From contig NZ_JAUASV010000002.1 of NCBI RefSeq assembly GCF_030345695.1, forward strand, positions 62,001-126,000: 64,000 bases of DNA, in the 5' to 3' direction. The DNA comes from Galbitalea sp. SE-J8 (GTDB lineage Bacteria > Actinomycetota > Actinomycetes > Actinomycetales > Microbacteriaceae). A program made the translations under genes and the position numbers. Below, piece after piece: positions 42,681 to 51,063 of this stretch. Every line of letters starts with the position of its first letter. Positions within the stretch are counted from its first letter, which is position 1. The notes below the pieces were generated by a model, which worked only from the letters and a program-made list of their open reading frames with translations, did not search any database and was not told where the DNA came from.

Positions 42681-43316
42681 TCACCCCTGCGCGGCCCCAG
42701 GTGGCGGGGGAAGCCGCCCGCTGGGCGGGGAGGAGCCGCTGGGCGGGGAGGGCGGCGCCAGCGACGGCCAGAGCGCGTCGAGCACCTCGTCGGCCCACGC
42801 GGCATCCGTCGTGCGCCCGCGGATCGACTCGGCGACGAAGGTGCCGAGCAGGATGCTGATGACGAGCTCGACGTCGAGGTCGCGGCGCAGCTCGCCCGCA
42901 TTGCAGCGCGCCGCGAGGTCGACGCGCAGCGGCCGCGAGCGCGTGCGCACCATGTCGAGCAGGAGCGCCGTGAAGCGGTGGTCCTCGTCGACGAGGATCG
43001 CCGCGACCGCGCCCCGGCCGACGATGTACTCGATCGTGTCGCGGGCCTCGCCGAGGTACCAGTGCAGGACGTCGCGCGCCGTGCGCCCCAGCGGGACCTC
43101 GACGACGCGCGTCGCCGCGCTGACCACGTGCGCGAGCAGCGCGTCGCGGTTGTCGAAGCGGCGGTAGATCGTCGTCTTCGCGATGCCCGACTCGGCGGCG
43201 ACGGCCTCGATCGTCACGGCGAGCGGCCCCCGCCCGCGCAACAGCTCGAGCGCGGCGGCCTCGATACGCGCGTCGACGTCGGCCGAGCGTCCGCTCGCCG
43301 CGCCCGCGGTCGTCAT
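42681..43316 (-). CDS. TetR/AcrR family transcriptional regulator
   Basis: This 211-aa protein has the N-terminal DNA-binding domain LAVTIEAVAAESGIAKTTIYRRFDNRDALLAHVV and a helical ligand domain similar to the TetR_C_16/AcrR type. It ends in a Pro-rich tail (PSPPSGSSPPSGRLPPPP). It is convergent with the AGPS gene and divergent, by only 40 bp, from the EamA transporter. It may control the transporter; control of the ether-lipid locus is possible but not indicated. Confidence 0.85.
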   Translation of the reverse strand: MTTAGAASGRSADVDARIEAAALELLRGRGPLAVTIEAVAAESGIAKTTIYRRFDNRDALLAHVVSAATRVVEVPLGRTARDVLHWYLGEARDTIEYIVGRGAVAAILVDEDHRFTALLLDMVRTRSRPLRVDLAARCNAGELRRDLDVELVISILLGTFVAESIRGRTTDAAWADEVLDALWPSLAPPSPPSGSSPPSGRLPPPPGAAQG

Positions 43317-43343
43317 GCGCCCACCCTACGGGAACGCTCGGCC

Positions 43344-43349
43344 TAGGAT
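43344..43349 (+). promoter_or_regulatory. -10 box, leaderless start of EamA gene
   Basis: TAGGAT ends 7 nt before the ATG at 43357. A second in-frame ATG at 43348 overlaps the box itself, so 43357 is the better start. Confidence 0.5.
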
Positions 43350-43356
43350 GACCGGG

Positions 43357-44358
43357 ATGCCCGTGCTGCTCGCCCTCCTCGGCGCCGTGGCATACGGCAT
43401 CTCCGACTTCCTCGCGGCGCTCGGCGCCCGCCGCCTCGGCGTCGTCGCGGCCACGGTGCTCGGCTACGGGGCCGGGCTCGTCGCGATCGTCGCGCTCTGG
43501 CCGCTCGCGCCCGGCGCATGGTCGGCCGGGGCGGCGCTCGCGGGTGCCGCGGCCGGGGTGCTCGCGGCGGTCGGATTCCTCGGGTTCTACGCCGCGCTCG
43601 CGATCGGCCCGATGAGCGTGCTGTCGCCGCTCATGGCCGTGGTCGGCTCGCTCGTGCCCGTCGCGATCGCCCTCGTCGGCGGAGAACGGATGTCGCCCCT
43701 TGCGGTCGCCGCCGTCGTCGCCGCGATCACGGCGGGCGCCCTCGTGTCCGCGAACCGGGAGCCCGCGAACCGGGTGACAGCGCGAGCACTGCTGCTCGCG
43801 CTCGTGGGCGGCGTGGGGCTCGGCTCCTCGATCGCGGCCATCGACTCGGCACCCGAGGGCTCGGGCCTCATCCCGGGGGTGCTCGAGCTCGCGGTCGGGC
43901 TCGTCGTGCTCGGGATCATCGCGGCCTCACGCTGGTCGAGGAGCGCGCGACGCAGTCGCTCGCGTCTCGAGACCACCAGGGGTCGTGCTCGCTGGTCGAG
44001 GAGCGCGCGACGCAGTCGCTCGCGTCTCGAGACCACCAGGGGTCGGATCGAGCCGGCGGTGGTCTCGGGACGCGGCGTCGCTGCGCCCGGGCGCTCCTCG
44101 ACCGACCCGGCGAAGCCGGGTCGCGCGGGCTACGCGCAGGCTCTCGGCGGGGGCTCGCTGCTCGGTCTCGCGAACGGCCTGCTCGTGCTCGCGCTCGTCG
44201 CGGGCGGCGGTCTCGCGGTCGTCGCCGTGCTCATCAACCTCTACCCGGTCGTGACGGTGATCCTCGCGACCGTCATCACGCGCGAGCGGATCGCACCCGT
44301 GCAGATCGCGGGCGTGGCGCTCGCGTTGGCGGCATCCGTCGTGCTCACCTTCGCGTGA
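43357..44358 (+). CDS. EamA/DMT family transporter with REP-derived insert
   Basis: This 333-aa protein has ten predicted hydrophobic segments in two halves, as in EamA/RhaT transporters (LLALLGAVAYGISDFLAALGARR at the start, LINLYPVVTVILATVITRERIAPVQIAGVALALAA at the end). Between the halves, residues of about 192-250 are an Arg/Ser-rich hydrophilic insert (RWSRSARRSRSRLETTRGR, twice). This insert is the translation of REP-like repeats at 43930-44106. The insert keeps the frame, so the gene is probably still functional. Substrate unknown; it is divergent from a TetR gene. Confidence 0.82.
   Translation: MPVLLALLGAVAYGISDFLAALGARRLGVVAATVLGYGAGLVAIVALWPLAPGAWSAGAALAGAAAGVLAAVGFLGFYAALAIGPMSVLSPLMAVVGSLVPVAIALVGGERMSPLAVAAVVAAITAGALVSANREPANRVTARALLLALVGGVGLGSSIAAIDSAPEGSGLIPGVLELAVGLVVLGIIAASRWSRSARRSRSRLETTRGRARWSRSARRSRSRLETTRGRIEPAVVSGRGVAAPGRSSTDPAKPGRAGYAQALGGGSLLGLANGLLVLALVAGGGLAVVAVLINLYPVVTVILATVITRERIAPVQIAGVALALAASVVLTFA
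43930..44106. repeat. tandem plus inverted REP-like elements inside the EamA gene
   Basis: A 60-bp unit beginning CGCTGGTCGAGGAGCGCGCG and ending near GAGACCACCAGGGGTCG is repeated without mismatch with a 60-bp period (43930-43989 and 43990-44045). A third, diverged copy lies in inverse orientation at 44058-44106 (GGTGGTCTCGGGACG ... CTCCTCGACCGAC). Two direct copies facing one inverted copy recall REP/REPIN elements. Confidence 0.9.
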
Positions 44359-44374
44359 CGGGCGACCGCATCCG

Positions 44375-45856
44375 TCACCACTGGGAGGGCGCGTAGTCCT
44401 TCAGGAAGACGCCGAACAGGTCGTCGCCGGCCTCGCCGCGCACGATCGGGTCGTACACGCGCGCGGCGCCGTCGACGAGGTCGAGCGGCGCGTGGAAGCC
44501 CTCCGAGGCCAGGCGCACCTTCGTGAAGTGCGGGCGCTCGTCGGTGATCCAGCCGGTGTCGACGGCCGTCATGAGGATGCGGTCGCTCTCGAACAGCTCG
44601 CGCGCCGCGGTGCGCGTGAGCATGTTGAGCGCCGCCTTCGACATGTTCGTGTGCGGATGCCCCGGCCCCTTGTAGCCGCGTCCGAAGACGCCCTCCATGG
44701 CGCTCACGTTGACGACGTAGGCGCGGCGCGCGCCGGCCGCGACGGCATCCGTCATGGCGGCGCGCAGCCGCGAGATCAGGATGAACGGCGCGGTCTGGTT
44801 CGCGAGCTGCACCTCGAGCAGCTCGAGCGGGTCGACCTGGTCGACGACCTGCGTCCAGGAGTTGACATGCAACTCGTCGGGGATGAGGCCGCCCGCGTCG
44901 ATCGCCGTGCCCGCGAGATGGCGCTCGAGGCTCGCGTTGCCGGCGCCCATCGACTCGCGCGTGAGCCGCTCCGCGGTCGCGGCGGCGGCCGCGAGGATCG
45001 GGTGCGACGTCACGCTCTCCGCGAGCGCGAGCGGATGCGCGTCGTTCGTGTGTCCGAACGTCTCGAGCTCCGGCAGCGGGCCGTCGGGCAGCGGTGCGAG
45101 CTCGGCGTCGACGAGCTTCGAGTACGCGCCGGGAGAGCGGCGCACGGTCTGCGCCGCGTTGTTGATGATGATGTCGAGCGGGCCGGCCGCGGCGACGGAG
45201 TCGGCGAGCGAGATCACCTGCGCGGGGTCGCGCAGGTCGATGCCGACGACGCGCAACCGGTGGAGCCATTCGCCGGAATCGGGCAGCGAGGTGAAGCGGC
45301 GCACGGCATCCCGTGGGAACCGCGTCGTGATCGTCGTGTGGGCACCGTCGCGCAGCAGCCGCAGCGCGATGTGCATGCCGATCTTCGCGCGGCCGCCGGT
45401 GAGCAGGGCGCGCTTGCCGGTGAGGTCGGTGCGGGCGTCGCGCTTGGCGTGGTTGAGCAGCGCGCACTCCGGGCAGAGCTGGTGGTAGAACGCGTCCACG
45501 AGGGTGTACGGCTTCTTGCAGATGTAGCAGCCGCGCGGCTTGAGGAGCTCGCCCGCGATCGGCGCCTCGACCCGGGTCGCGAGCGGGATGCCGCGGGTCT
45601 CGTCGTCGATGCGGTCCGGGGCGCCAGTCGCGGTCGACTCGACGACGGCGCGGTCGGCGGCGGCCACGGCATCCCGGATCTCGCGGCGCCGCACGCGCTT
45701 GACCGCCTTGAACATCCGCGCGGTCGCCTGACGCACGGCCACGAAGTCGGGGTGCTGCTCGTCGAGCGCGTCCATGCCGGCCAGGACCCGGAGCGTGGTC
45801 GCGAGATCAGCGGGGTCGATGCCGGCCGGCACAGTGGCGGGGTCGTCGGAGGGCAC
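44375..45856 (-). CDS. SDR family protein with N-terminal CxxC zinc-finger-like module
   Basis: This 493-aa protein has an N-terminal helical region, then GCYICKKPYTLVDAFYHQLCPECALLNH, a four-Cys zinc-binding-like knuckle at about residues 105-135. A Rossmann SDR domain follows (RALLTGGRAKIGMHIALRLLRDGA, INNAAQTVRR). In the active-site region VSAMEGVFGRGYKGPGHPHTNMSKAALN the Lys is present, but the residue four before it is Thr instead of Tyr. The GTG at 45856 lies 5 nt after TACAAT. Function unknown; classical SDR catalysis is doubtful. Confidence 0.75.
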   Translation of the reverse strand: MPSDDPATVPAGIDPADLATTLRVLAGMDALDEQHPDFVAVRQATARMFKAVKRVRRREIRDAVAAADRAVVESTATGAPDRIDDETRGIPLATRVEAPIAGELLKPRGCYICKKPYTLVDAFYHQLCPECALLNHAKRDARTDLTGKRALLTGGRAKIGMHIALRLLRDGAHTTITTRFPRDAVRRFTSLPDSGEWLHRLRVVGIDLRDPAQVISLADSVAAAGPLDIIINNAAQTVRRSPGAYSKLVDAELAPLPDGPLPELETFGHTNDAHPLALAESVTSHPILAAAAATAERLTRESMGAGNASLERHLAGTAIDAGGLIPDELHVNSWTQVVDQVDPLELLEVQLANQTAPFILISRLRAAMTDAVAAGARRAYVVNVSAMEGVFGRGYKGPGHPHTNMSKAALNMLTRTAARELFESDRILMTAVDTGWITDERPHFTKVRLASEGFHAPLDLVDGAARVYDPIVRGEAGDDLFGVFLKDYAPSQW

Positions 45857-45891
45857 AGGAAATTGTAGGCGGGCGCGATGCACCGCCGCGC

Positions 45892-45981
45892 ACAACGGAT
45901 TTCACGGATCGCAGGCACTCGGACCGCCCGGATCCCGCTATGCGTGGGGAGAGAGGGCCGCTCGTCCGTGAAATCCGTTGT
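45892..45981. repeat. long-loop inverted repeat, 17-bp arms
   Basis: ACAACGGATTTCACGGA (45892-45908) is matched exactly in reverse complement at 45965-45981, with a 56-bp loop. It lies in the gap between the SDR gene and the small membrane-protein gene. Confidence 0.9.
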
Positions 45982-46025
45982 CGGGGCGGACGGGGCGGAC
46001 GGGGCGGGGAGGGGGCGGGGCGGGG

Positions 46026-46466
46026 TCAGTGCCAGGCGTAGAGCGTCGTGCCGTCGAGCACCGCGCGCCAGCCGTCGCAGTCCGACACCGCCGCGGTCGA
46101 GAGGTCGGGCCAGCCCTTGCCGGCGTCCCACGGCTTCGAGTACGGCGTCGGCTCGCACGCGGCCGGCAGTGCCGTGCCCGCAGGCACGGTCGCGGAGAGC
46201 TTGAGCTGCGCGTCCCGGGCGAGCGGCCAGCCGTCGGTGCGGATCCCGGATGCCGCGGCCGGCAGCCAGGACGGGCGCGCGCCCGCCGGCACGGCGTTCG
46301 TGCTCGCGTACTCGTGCGTCTCGGTCGCCCCGACGAGGCCGAGCAGCGACTGCTCGAGCGTGTAGCCCTTGGTGACGTGGATCGCGAGGATCAGGCCGAG
46401 CGCGGCCGCGATGCCGATGAGGGCGAGGCCGACGATCATCAGGTAGCGCTTGAGCGACTCGGACAC
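46026..46466 (-). CDS. small single-pass membrane protein of unknown function
   Basis: This 146-aa protein has one membrane helix (YLMIVGLALIGIAAALGLILAI) near the N-terminus and an extracytoplasmic part with two Cys (LPAACEPTPYSKPW and VSDCDGWRAVL). The GTG at 46466 sits 8 nt after TACTGT; a TTG at 46475 would overlap that box. Long-loop inverted repeats flank it on both sides (45892 and 46492). I do not recognise the family. Confidence 0.6.
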   Translation of the reverse strand: MSESLKRYLMIVGLALIGIAAALGLILAIHVTKGYTLEQSLLGLVGATETHEYASTNAVPAGARPSWLPAAASGIRTDGWPLARDAQLKLSATVPAGTALPAACEPTPYSKPWDAGKGWPDLSTAAVSDCDGWRAVLDGTTLYAWH

Positions 46467-46491
46467 GAGGGTCAACAGTACGGCGTGCTCC

Positions 46492-46577
46492 GTTCAGAAC
46501 TCCTGATCGATCGAGGCGAACGCGCGGCCGCGCCCGTCTCAGCCGCCGCGACGCGTGAACGATCAGGAGTTCTGAAC
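46492..46577. repeat. long-loop inverted repeat, 18-bp arms
   Basis: GTTCAGAACTCCTGATCG (46492-46509) is matched exactly in reverse complement at 46560-46577, with a 50-bp GC-rich loop. It lies between the small membrane-protein gene and the helicase gene. Confidence 0.9.
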
Positions 46578-46592
46578 TGGGAGGATCGTCGG

Positions 46593-49232
46593 GTGGACCT
46601 CCTCGACGCCGTGCCGACGCCGTGGGACCCGGATGCCGCCTTCGACGCGTTCGGCGCGTTCTGGGCCGGCCGCGGGCTGAGCCTGTATCCCGCGCAGGAG
46701 GAGGCGCTGCTCGAGATCGTGAGCGGGTCGAACCTCGTGCTCAGCACGCCGACCGGCACGGGCAAGTCGCTCGTCGCGATCGGCGCGCACTTCGCCGCGC
46801 TCGCCCAGGGTCTCCGCTCGTACTACACGGCGCCGATCAAGGCGCTCGTGAGCGAGAAGTTCTTCGCCCTCGTCGCGATCTTCGGCGCCGAGAACGTCGG
46901 CATGGTCACGGGCGACAGCGCCGTCAACGCCGACGCGCCGATCATCTGCTGCACGGCCGAGATCCTCGCGAACCAGGCGCTGCGCGGCGGCGAGCACACC
47001 GCGGTCGACGTCGTGGTCATGGACGAGTTCCACTTCTACGGCGACCCGGAGCGCGGCTGGGCGTGGCAGGTGCCGCTGCTCTCGCTGCCGCACGTGCAGT
47101 TCGTGCTCATGTCGGCGACGCTCGGCGACGTGACGCGCCTCGCCGACGACCTCAGCATCCGCACCGGGCGCGACACCGCGACCGTGACCGGCGTCGAGCG
47201 CCCGGTGCCGCTCGACTACCGCTACGCGCTCACGCCCGTGCACGAGACGGTCGAGGAGATCCTGGATGCCGGCGGCGCGCCGGTCTACGTCGTGCACTTC
47301 TCGCAGAAGGAGGCGCTCGAACGCGCCCAGGCGCTGTCGGGCGCGCGCATCGCGAGCCGGGAGCAGCGGGATGAGATCGCGGCGGCGATCGGCGACTTCC
47401 GCTTCACGACCCGGTTCGGGCAGACCCTCTCGCGCCTGATCCGGGCGGGCATCGGCGTGCACCACGCGGGCATGCTGCCGAAGTACCGCCGCCTCGTCGA
47501 GCAGCTCGCGCAGCAGGGGCTGCTGCGCGTGATCTGCGGCACCGACACGCTCGGCGTCGGCATCAACGTGCCGATCCGCACGGTGCTGCTCACGGCGCTC
47601 ACGAAGTTCGACGGGCAGCGGATGCGGCAGCTGAGCGCGCGGGAGTTCCACCAGATCGCCGGTCGCGCCGGTCGCGCGGGATTCGACACCGCGGGAAGCG
47701 TCGTGTGCCAGGCGCCGGAGCACGACGCGGAGAACGCGAAGGCGCTCGCGAGGGCCGGCGACGACCCGAGGAAGCTCAAGAAGGTCGTGCGCAAGCGGGC
47801 GCCGGAGGGGTTCGTGTCGTGGGGAGAGCCGAGCTTCCAGCGGCTGATCGCGGCGGAGCCGGAGACGCTGCGCTCGCACCTGAAGGTGAGCAGCGCGATG
47901 CTCCTGAACGTCATCGCGCGGGGGCAGCAGCATCCGGATTCCGACGCGTTCGAGGCGATGCGCGACCTCATCTTCGGCAGCGCGGAGCCGTGGAAGCGGC
48001 AGCTGGCCCTCGCGCGGCAGGCGCTCGGCATCGCGAAGACGCTGCGCGCTGCGGGGGTCATCGAGAAGGCCGGTGCCGGCTATCGGGTCACCGTCGACCT
48101 GCAGGAGAACTTCGCGCTCAACCAGCCGCTGTCGCCGTTCGCGCTCGCGGTCATCGAGCTGCTCGACCCCTCGACGGGCTCGGGGGCCGCGGGCGTGACC
48201 GGCACCGCCACCGGCACCGGGACCGGGACGGGCTCGGGCACCGGCGACGCGACCTACGCGCTCGATGTCGTGAGCGTCATCGAGGCGACGCTCGACGATC
48301 CGCGGCCGGTGCTCAGCCAGCAGCAGTTCCGCGCGCGCGGCGAGGCTGTCGCCGCGATGAAGGCCGAGGGTATCGAGTACGAGGAGCGCATGGAGCTGCT
48401 CGAGCAGGTCACCTGGCCGAAGCCGCTCGAGGAGCTGCTGACCGCGACGTTCGAGCAGTATGTGACGACTCAGCCGTGGGTCGCCGAGTTCGAGGTCAGG
48501 CCGAAGTCCGTGGTGCGCGACCTGTTCGAGCGCGCGATGACGTTCGCCGACTACACCGGGTTCTACGACCTGGCCCGCAGCGAGGGCCTCATCCTGCGCT
48601 ACTTCTCCGACGCGTACCGTGCGATCCGGCAGACCGTGCCGGACGACGCGAAGGACGAGGCGCTGCTCGACATCATCGAGTGGCTCGGCGAGCTCGTGCG
48701 CCAGGTCGACTCGAGCCTGCTCGACGAGTGGGAGCAGCTCGCGCATCCGGCGTTGCTCGCGCCGGAGGCCGGCGCCTCGCTCGCCGGCCCGCTCGGCGCC
48801 GGGGTCGCCGGATCGCTGACGCGATCCTCTGAGCCCCACCGTGCGCCTCAGCCCCCGAGCGTGATCGCGAACCCGCGGGCGTTCCGCGTGCTCGTGCGCA
48901 ACGCGCTGTGGCGCCGCGTGCAGCTGTTCGCGCTGCAGGCCGACGACGAGCTCGCGGTCCTCGGCGACGACGTCGACTGGAGCGCGGCGCTCGACGGCTA
49001 CTTCGACGAGTACGACGCGGTGGGCACGGATGCCGACGCCCGCTCCGCCGCGTTCCTCACGATCGACGAGGGGCCCGGTGCGGGCGGCGGCGAGTGGCGC
49101 GTCACCCAGGTGCTCGCGGATCCGGCGCACGACGGCGACTGGCGCATCGAGGCCGTGGTCCCGCTCCAGGCATCGGCGGAGGCGGGCGAGCCCGTCGTCC
49201 GGGTGACGCGCGTCGGCCCCGTCGCCGTCTGA
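46593..49232 (+). CDS. Ski2-like DEAD/DEAH helicase with DUF3516
   Basis: This 879-aa superfamily 2 helicase has Walker A STPTGTGKS, the Walker B box MDEFHFYGDPERG (DEFH), motif III LMSATLG, and motif VI QIAGRAGRAGFD. The long C-terminal region, containing FALNQPLSPFALAVIELLD and the final AFRVLVRNALWRRVQLFALQ, is the DUF3516 domain of actinobacterial Ski2/Mtr4-like helicases, which probably act on RNA. A Gly/Thr repeat (TGTATGTGTGTGSGTG) interrupts it at about residue 530. GGGAGGA precedes the GTG start. Confidence 0.9.
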   Translation: MDLLDAVPTPWDPDAAFDAFGAFWAGRGLSLYPAQEEALLEIVSGSNLVLSTPTGTGKSLVAIGAHFAALAQGLRSYYTAPIKALVSEKFFALVAIFGAENVGMVTGDSAVNADAPIICCTAEILANQALRGGEHTAVDVVVMDEFHFYGDPERGWAWQVPLLSLPHVQFVLMSATLGDVTRLADDLSIRTGRDTATVTGVERPVPLDYRYALTPVHETVEEILDAGGAPVYVVHFSQKEALERAQALSGARIASREQRDEIAAAIGDFRFTTRFGQTLSRLIRAGIGVHHAGMLPKYRRLVEQLAQQGLLRVICGTDTLGVGINVPIRTVLLTALTKFDGQRMRQLSAREFHQIAGRAGRAGFDTAGSVVCQAPEHDAENAKALARAGDDPRKLKKVVRKRAPEGFVSWGEPSFQRLIAAEPETLRSHLKVSSAMLLNVIARGQQHPDSDAFEAMRDLIFGSAEPWKRQLALARQALGIAKTLRAAGVIEKAGAGYRVTVDLQENFALNQPLSPFALAVIELLDPSTGSGAAGVTGTATGTGTGTGSGTGDATYALDVVSVIEATLDDPRPVLSQQQFRARGEAVAAMKAEGIEYEERMELLEQVTWPKPLEELLTATFEQYVTTQPWVAEFEVRPKSVVRDLFERAMTFADYTGFYDLARSEGLILRYFSDAYRAIRQTVPDDAKDEALLDIIEWLGELVRQVDSSLLDEWEQLAHPALLAPEAGASLAGPLGAGVAGSLTRSSEPHRAPQPPSVIANPRAFRVLVRNALWRRVQLFALQADDELAVLGDDVDWSAALDGYFDEYDAVGTDADARSAAFLTIDEGPGAGGGEWRVTQVLADPAHDGDWRIEAVVPLQASAEAGEPVVRVTRVGPVAV

Positions 49233-49241
49233 TCGGCGCAC

Positions 49242-49247
49242 TACGGT
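49242..49247 (+). promoter_or_regulatory. -10 box, leaderless start of DUF72 gene
   Basis: TACGGT ends 6 nt before the ATG at 49254. The run of G between box and ATG could also act as a weak ribosome binding site for a longer transcript. Confidence 0.4.
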
Positions 49248-49253
49248 CGGGGG

Positions 49254-50069
49254 ATGCGGGGGCGGAGTCACATCGGGATCTCCGGCTGGCGGTACCCGCG
49301 CTGGCGCGGCGACTTCTACCCGGCCGGGCTCGTCCAGCGGCGCGAGCTCGCCTACGCGGCGGAGCGGGTCGACGCGATCGAGCTCAACGGCAGCTTCTAC
49401 GCGCTGCAGCGGGCGTCGAGCTTCCGGGCCTGGCGGGCGGAGGTCCCGGCCGGCACGGTCTTCGCCGTCAAGGGCTCGCGCTACATCACGCACCTGCTCC
49501 GGCTCGGCGAGGTCGACGTCGCGCTCGCGAACTTCTTCGCGCAGGGCGTGCTCGCGCTCGGGCCCGCCCTCGGCCCGATCCTGTGGCAGCTGCCGGCCCG
49601 GCAGGCGTTCGACGCCGAGCTGCTCGACCGCTTCCTCGCGCGGCTGCCGCGCACGACGACGGATGCCGCGAGGCTCGCCCGGGGGCACGACGCGCGCGTG
49701 CGCGACCCGTGGCCCCGGAGCGAGACGGATGCCGGCATCCGCTACGCGCTGGAGGTGCGGCACGCGAGCTTCGACACCGACTCGGCCGCGGCGCTGCTCG
49801 CGCGGCACGGCGTCGCGCTCGCGATCGCGGACACGGCCGGGCGCTTCCCCGACATCCGCCGCGAGACGGGGGACTTCGACTACGTGCGGCTGCACGGCGA
49901 CACCGAGCTCTACGCGAGCGGGTACTCCGGCGCCGCCCTCGACGCGTGGGCAGCCGAGCTGCGCGGGCGCCTCGACCGGGGCCGCGACGCGTACGTCTTC
50001 TTCGACAACGACGCGCGCGGGCGAGCGCCCTGGGACGCCGTCGGTCTGCGCGAGCGGCTGCGAGACTGA
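49254..50069 (+). CDS. DUF72 domain protein
   Basis: This 271-aa TIM-barrel-like protein has the DUF72 signature: HIGISGWRYPRWRGDFYPAGLVQRRELAYAAERVDAIELNGSFYALQ, FAVKGSRYITH, ILWQLP, ALEVRHASF, and VRLHGDTELYASGYS. The biochemical function of the family is not established. It is followed after 4 bp by an alpha/beta hydrolase fragment and seems to lead a small operon. Confidence 0.88.
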   Translation: MRGRSHIGISGWRYPRWRGDFYPAGLVQRRELAYAAERVDAIELNGSFYALQRASSFRAWRAEVPAGTVFAVKGSRYITHLLRLGEVDVALANFFAQGVLALGPALGPILWQLPARQAFDAELLDRFLARLPRTTTDAARLARGHDARVRDPWPRSETDAGIRYALEVRHASFDTDSAAALLARHGVALAIADTAGRFPDIRRETGDFDYVRLHGDTELYASGYSGAALDAWAAELRGRLDRGRDAYVFFDNDARGRAPWDAVGLRERLRD

Positions 50070-50073
50070 GCCG

Positions 50074-50355
50074 ATGACCCGCCCGCGCCGCACGCTGAAC
50101 TGGCGGCGCCGCGTCCGCGACGAGTCGAGCCACCGCCCGCGCGCGCCGCACGGCGCGGAGTTCTTCCGCGGCCGCCGCGTCGTCGACGGCGTCGGCGTGT
50201 TCGTCACGCGCTTCCCGGGATCGGGCGGCGCCGAGACGTTCGTGCGCGTGCACGGGATCGGCGTGTCGAGCCGCTGCCTCCGCCCGCACGTCGTGATGCA
50301 GACCGCCCCCGCCGAGTCGGCGGCCGCGATCGTGTCGGGGGGCGCGGCGCGATGA
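50074..50355 (+). pseudogene. truncated alpha/beta hydrolase, N-terminal piece
   Basis: The 93-aa frame begins like an actinobacterial alpha/beta hydrolase (GAEFFRGRRVVDGVGVFVTRFPGSGGAETFVRVHGIGVSSRCLRP), including the oxyanion HG motif. After this it runs into an unrelated 22-residue tail and stops, with no nucleophile elbow or His. An internal deletion seems to have removed the rest. It overlaps the next gene by 4 bp, so translational coupling may be its remaining role. Confidence 0.6.
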
Positions 50356-51059
50356 ACCGGCTGCTCGCGAACTGGCGCGTGGTGGTGCGCGACGTGGCGG
50401 TGGCCGCCGGCATCCGCGCGCGCAGCCCGTGGCGGCGCCTCGATCCGCGGCCGTGGCTCGTCGGCGAGCGCGAGCCGGTCGTGCTGATCCCGGGCGTGTA
50501 CGAGAACTGGCAGTTCATGCTGCCGCTCGCGCGCCGGCTGACGGATGCGGGGCATCCGGTGCACCTGCTCGCCGAGCTGCGCTGGAACACGCGCCCGATC
50601 CCCGAGCAGGCCGCGATCGTCGGACGCCACCTCGCCAGCCGCGAGCTGCGCGACGCGGTGCTCGTCGGGCACAGCAAGGGCGGGCTCATCGGCAAGCACG
50701 TGCTGCTGCACGACGATCCCGGGCGTCGCGTCGCGCGGCTCGTCGCGGTGGCGAGCCCGTTCGCCGGGTCGAGCTACTCGCGCTGGATGCCGAGCCGGGC
50801 GCTGCGCGAGTTCCAGCCGACGGCCCCGACCGTGGCCGCGCTCGCGGCCGAGGCTCGCGCGAACGCCCGCATCACCTCGGTCTACCCGGAGTGGGACGCG
50901 CACATCCCCGAGGGCAGCCGCCTCGACGGCGCGACGAACGTCGAGGTGCCGGTGCGCGGGCACTTCCGGGTGCTCGTGGAGCCCGTCGCGCTCGACGCCG
51001 TGCTCGCCGCGGTCGACGGCGCCGATCCGGCGGCGGGGCCCGCGCGCGCGGCAGACTGA
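50352..51059 (+). CDS. alpha/beta hydrolase (lipase-like)
   Basis: This 235-aa protein has VVLIPGVYENWQFMLPLARRLTDAGHPVHLL, the nucleophile elbow LVGHSKGGLIGKH (Ser), and a C-terminal His in VPVRGHFRVL. It resembles PGAP1/lipase-type hydrolases of actinobacteria. The ATG overlaps the preceding frame's stop. The MFS gene follows after 4 bp, so the DUF72 to MFS genes look like one operon. Substrate unknown. Confidence 0.82.
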   Translation: MNRLLANWRVVVRDVAVAAGIRARSPWRRLDPRPWLVGEREPVVLIPGVYENWQFMLPLARRLTDAGHPVHLLAELRWNTRPIPEQAAIVGRHLASRELRDAVLVGHSKGGLIGKHVLLHDDPGRRVARLVAVASPFAGSSYSRWMPSRALREFQPTAPTVAALAAEARANARITSVYPEWDAHIPEGSRLDGATNVEVPVRGHFRVLVEPVALDAVLAAVDGADPAAGPARAAD

Positions 51060-51063
51060 CCGC

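Noticed and set aside
43930-44045. Insertion sequence in the EamA gene
   Set aside because: No transposase frame, terminal repeats or target duplication; the 60-bp units fit REP-like elements and keep the reading frame.
45980-46020. G-quadruplex regulatory element in the GGGGCGG repeats before 46020
   Set aside because: The G-runs lie downstream of the stop codon of the small membrane-protein gene and next to a palindrome; at this GC content such runs are common and nothing indicates function.
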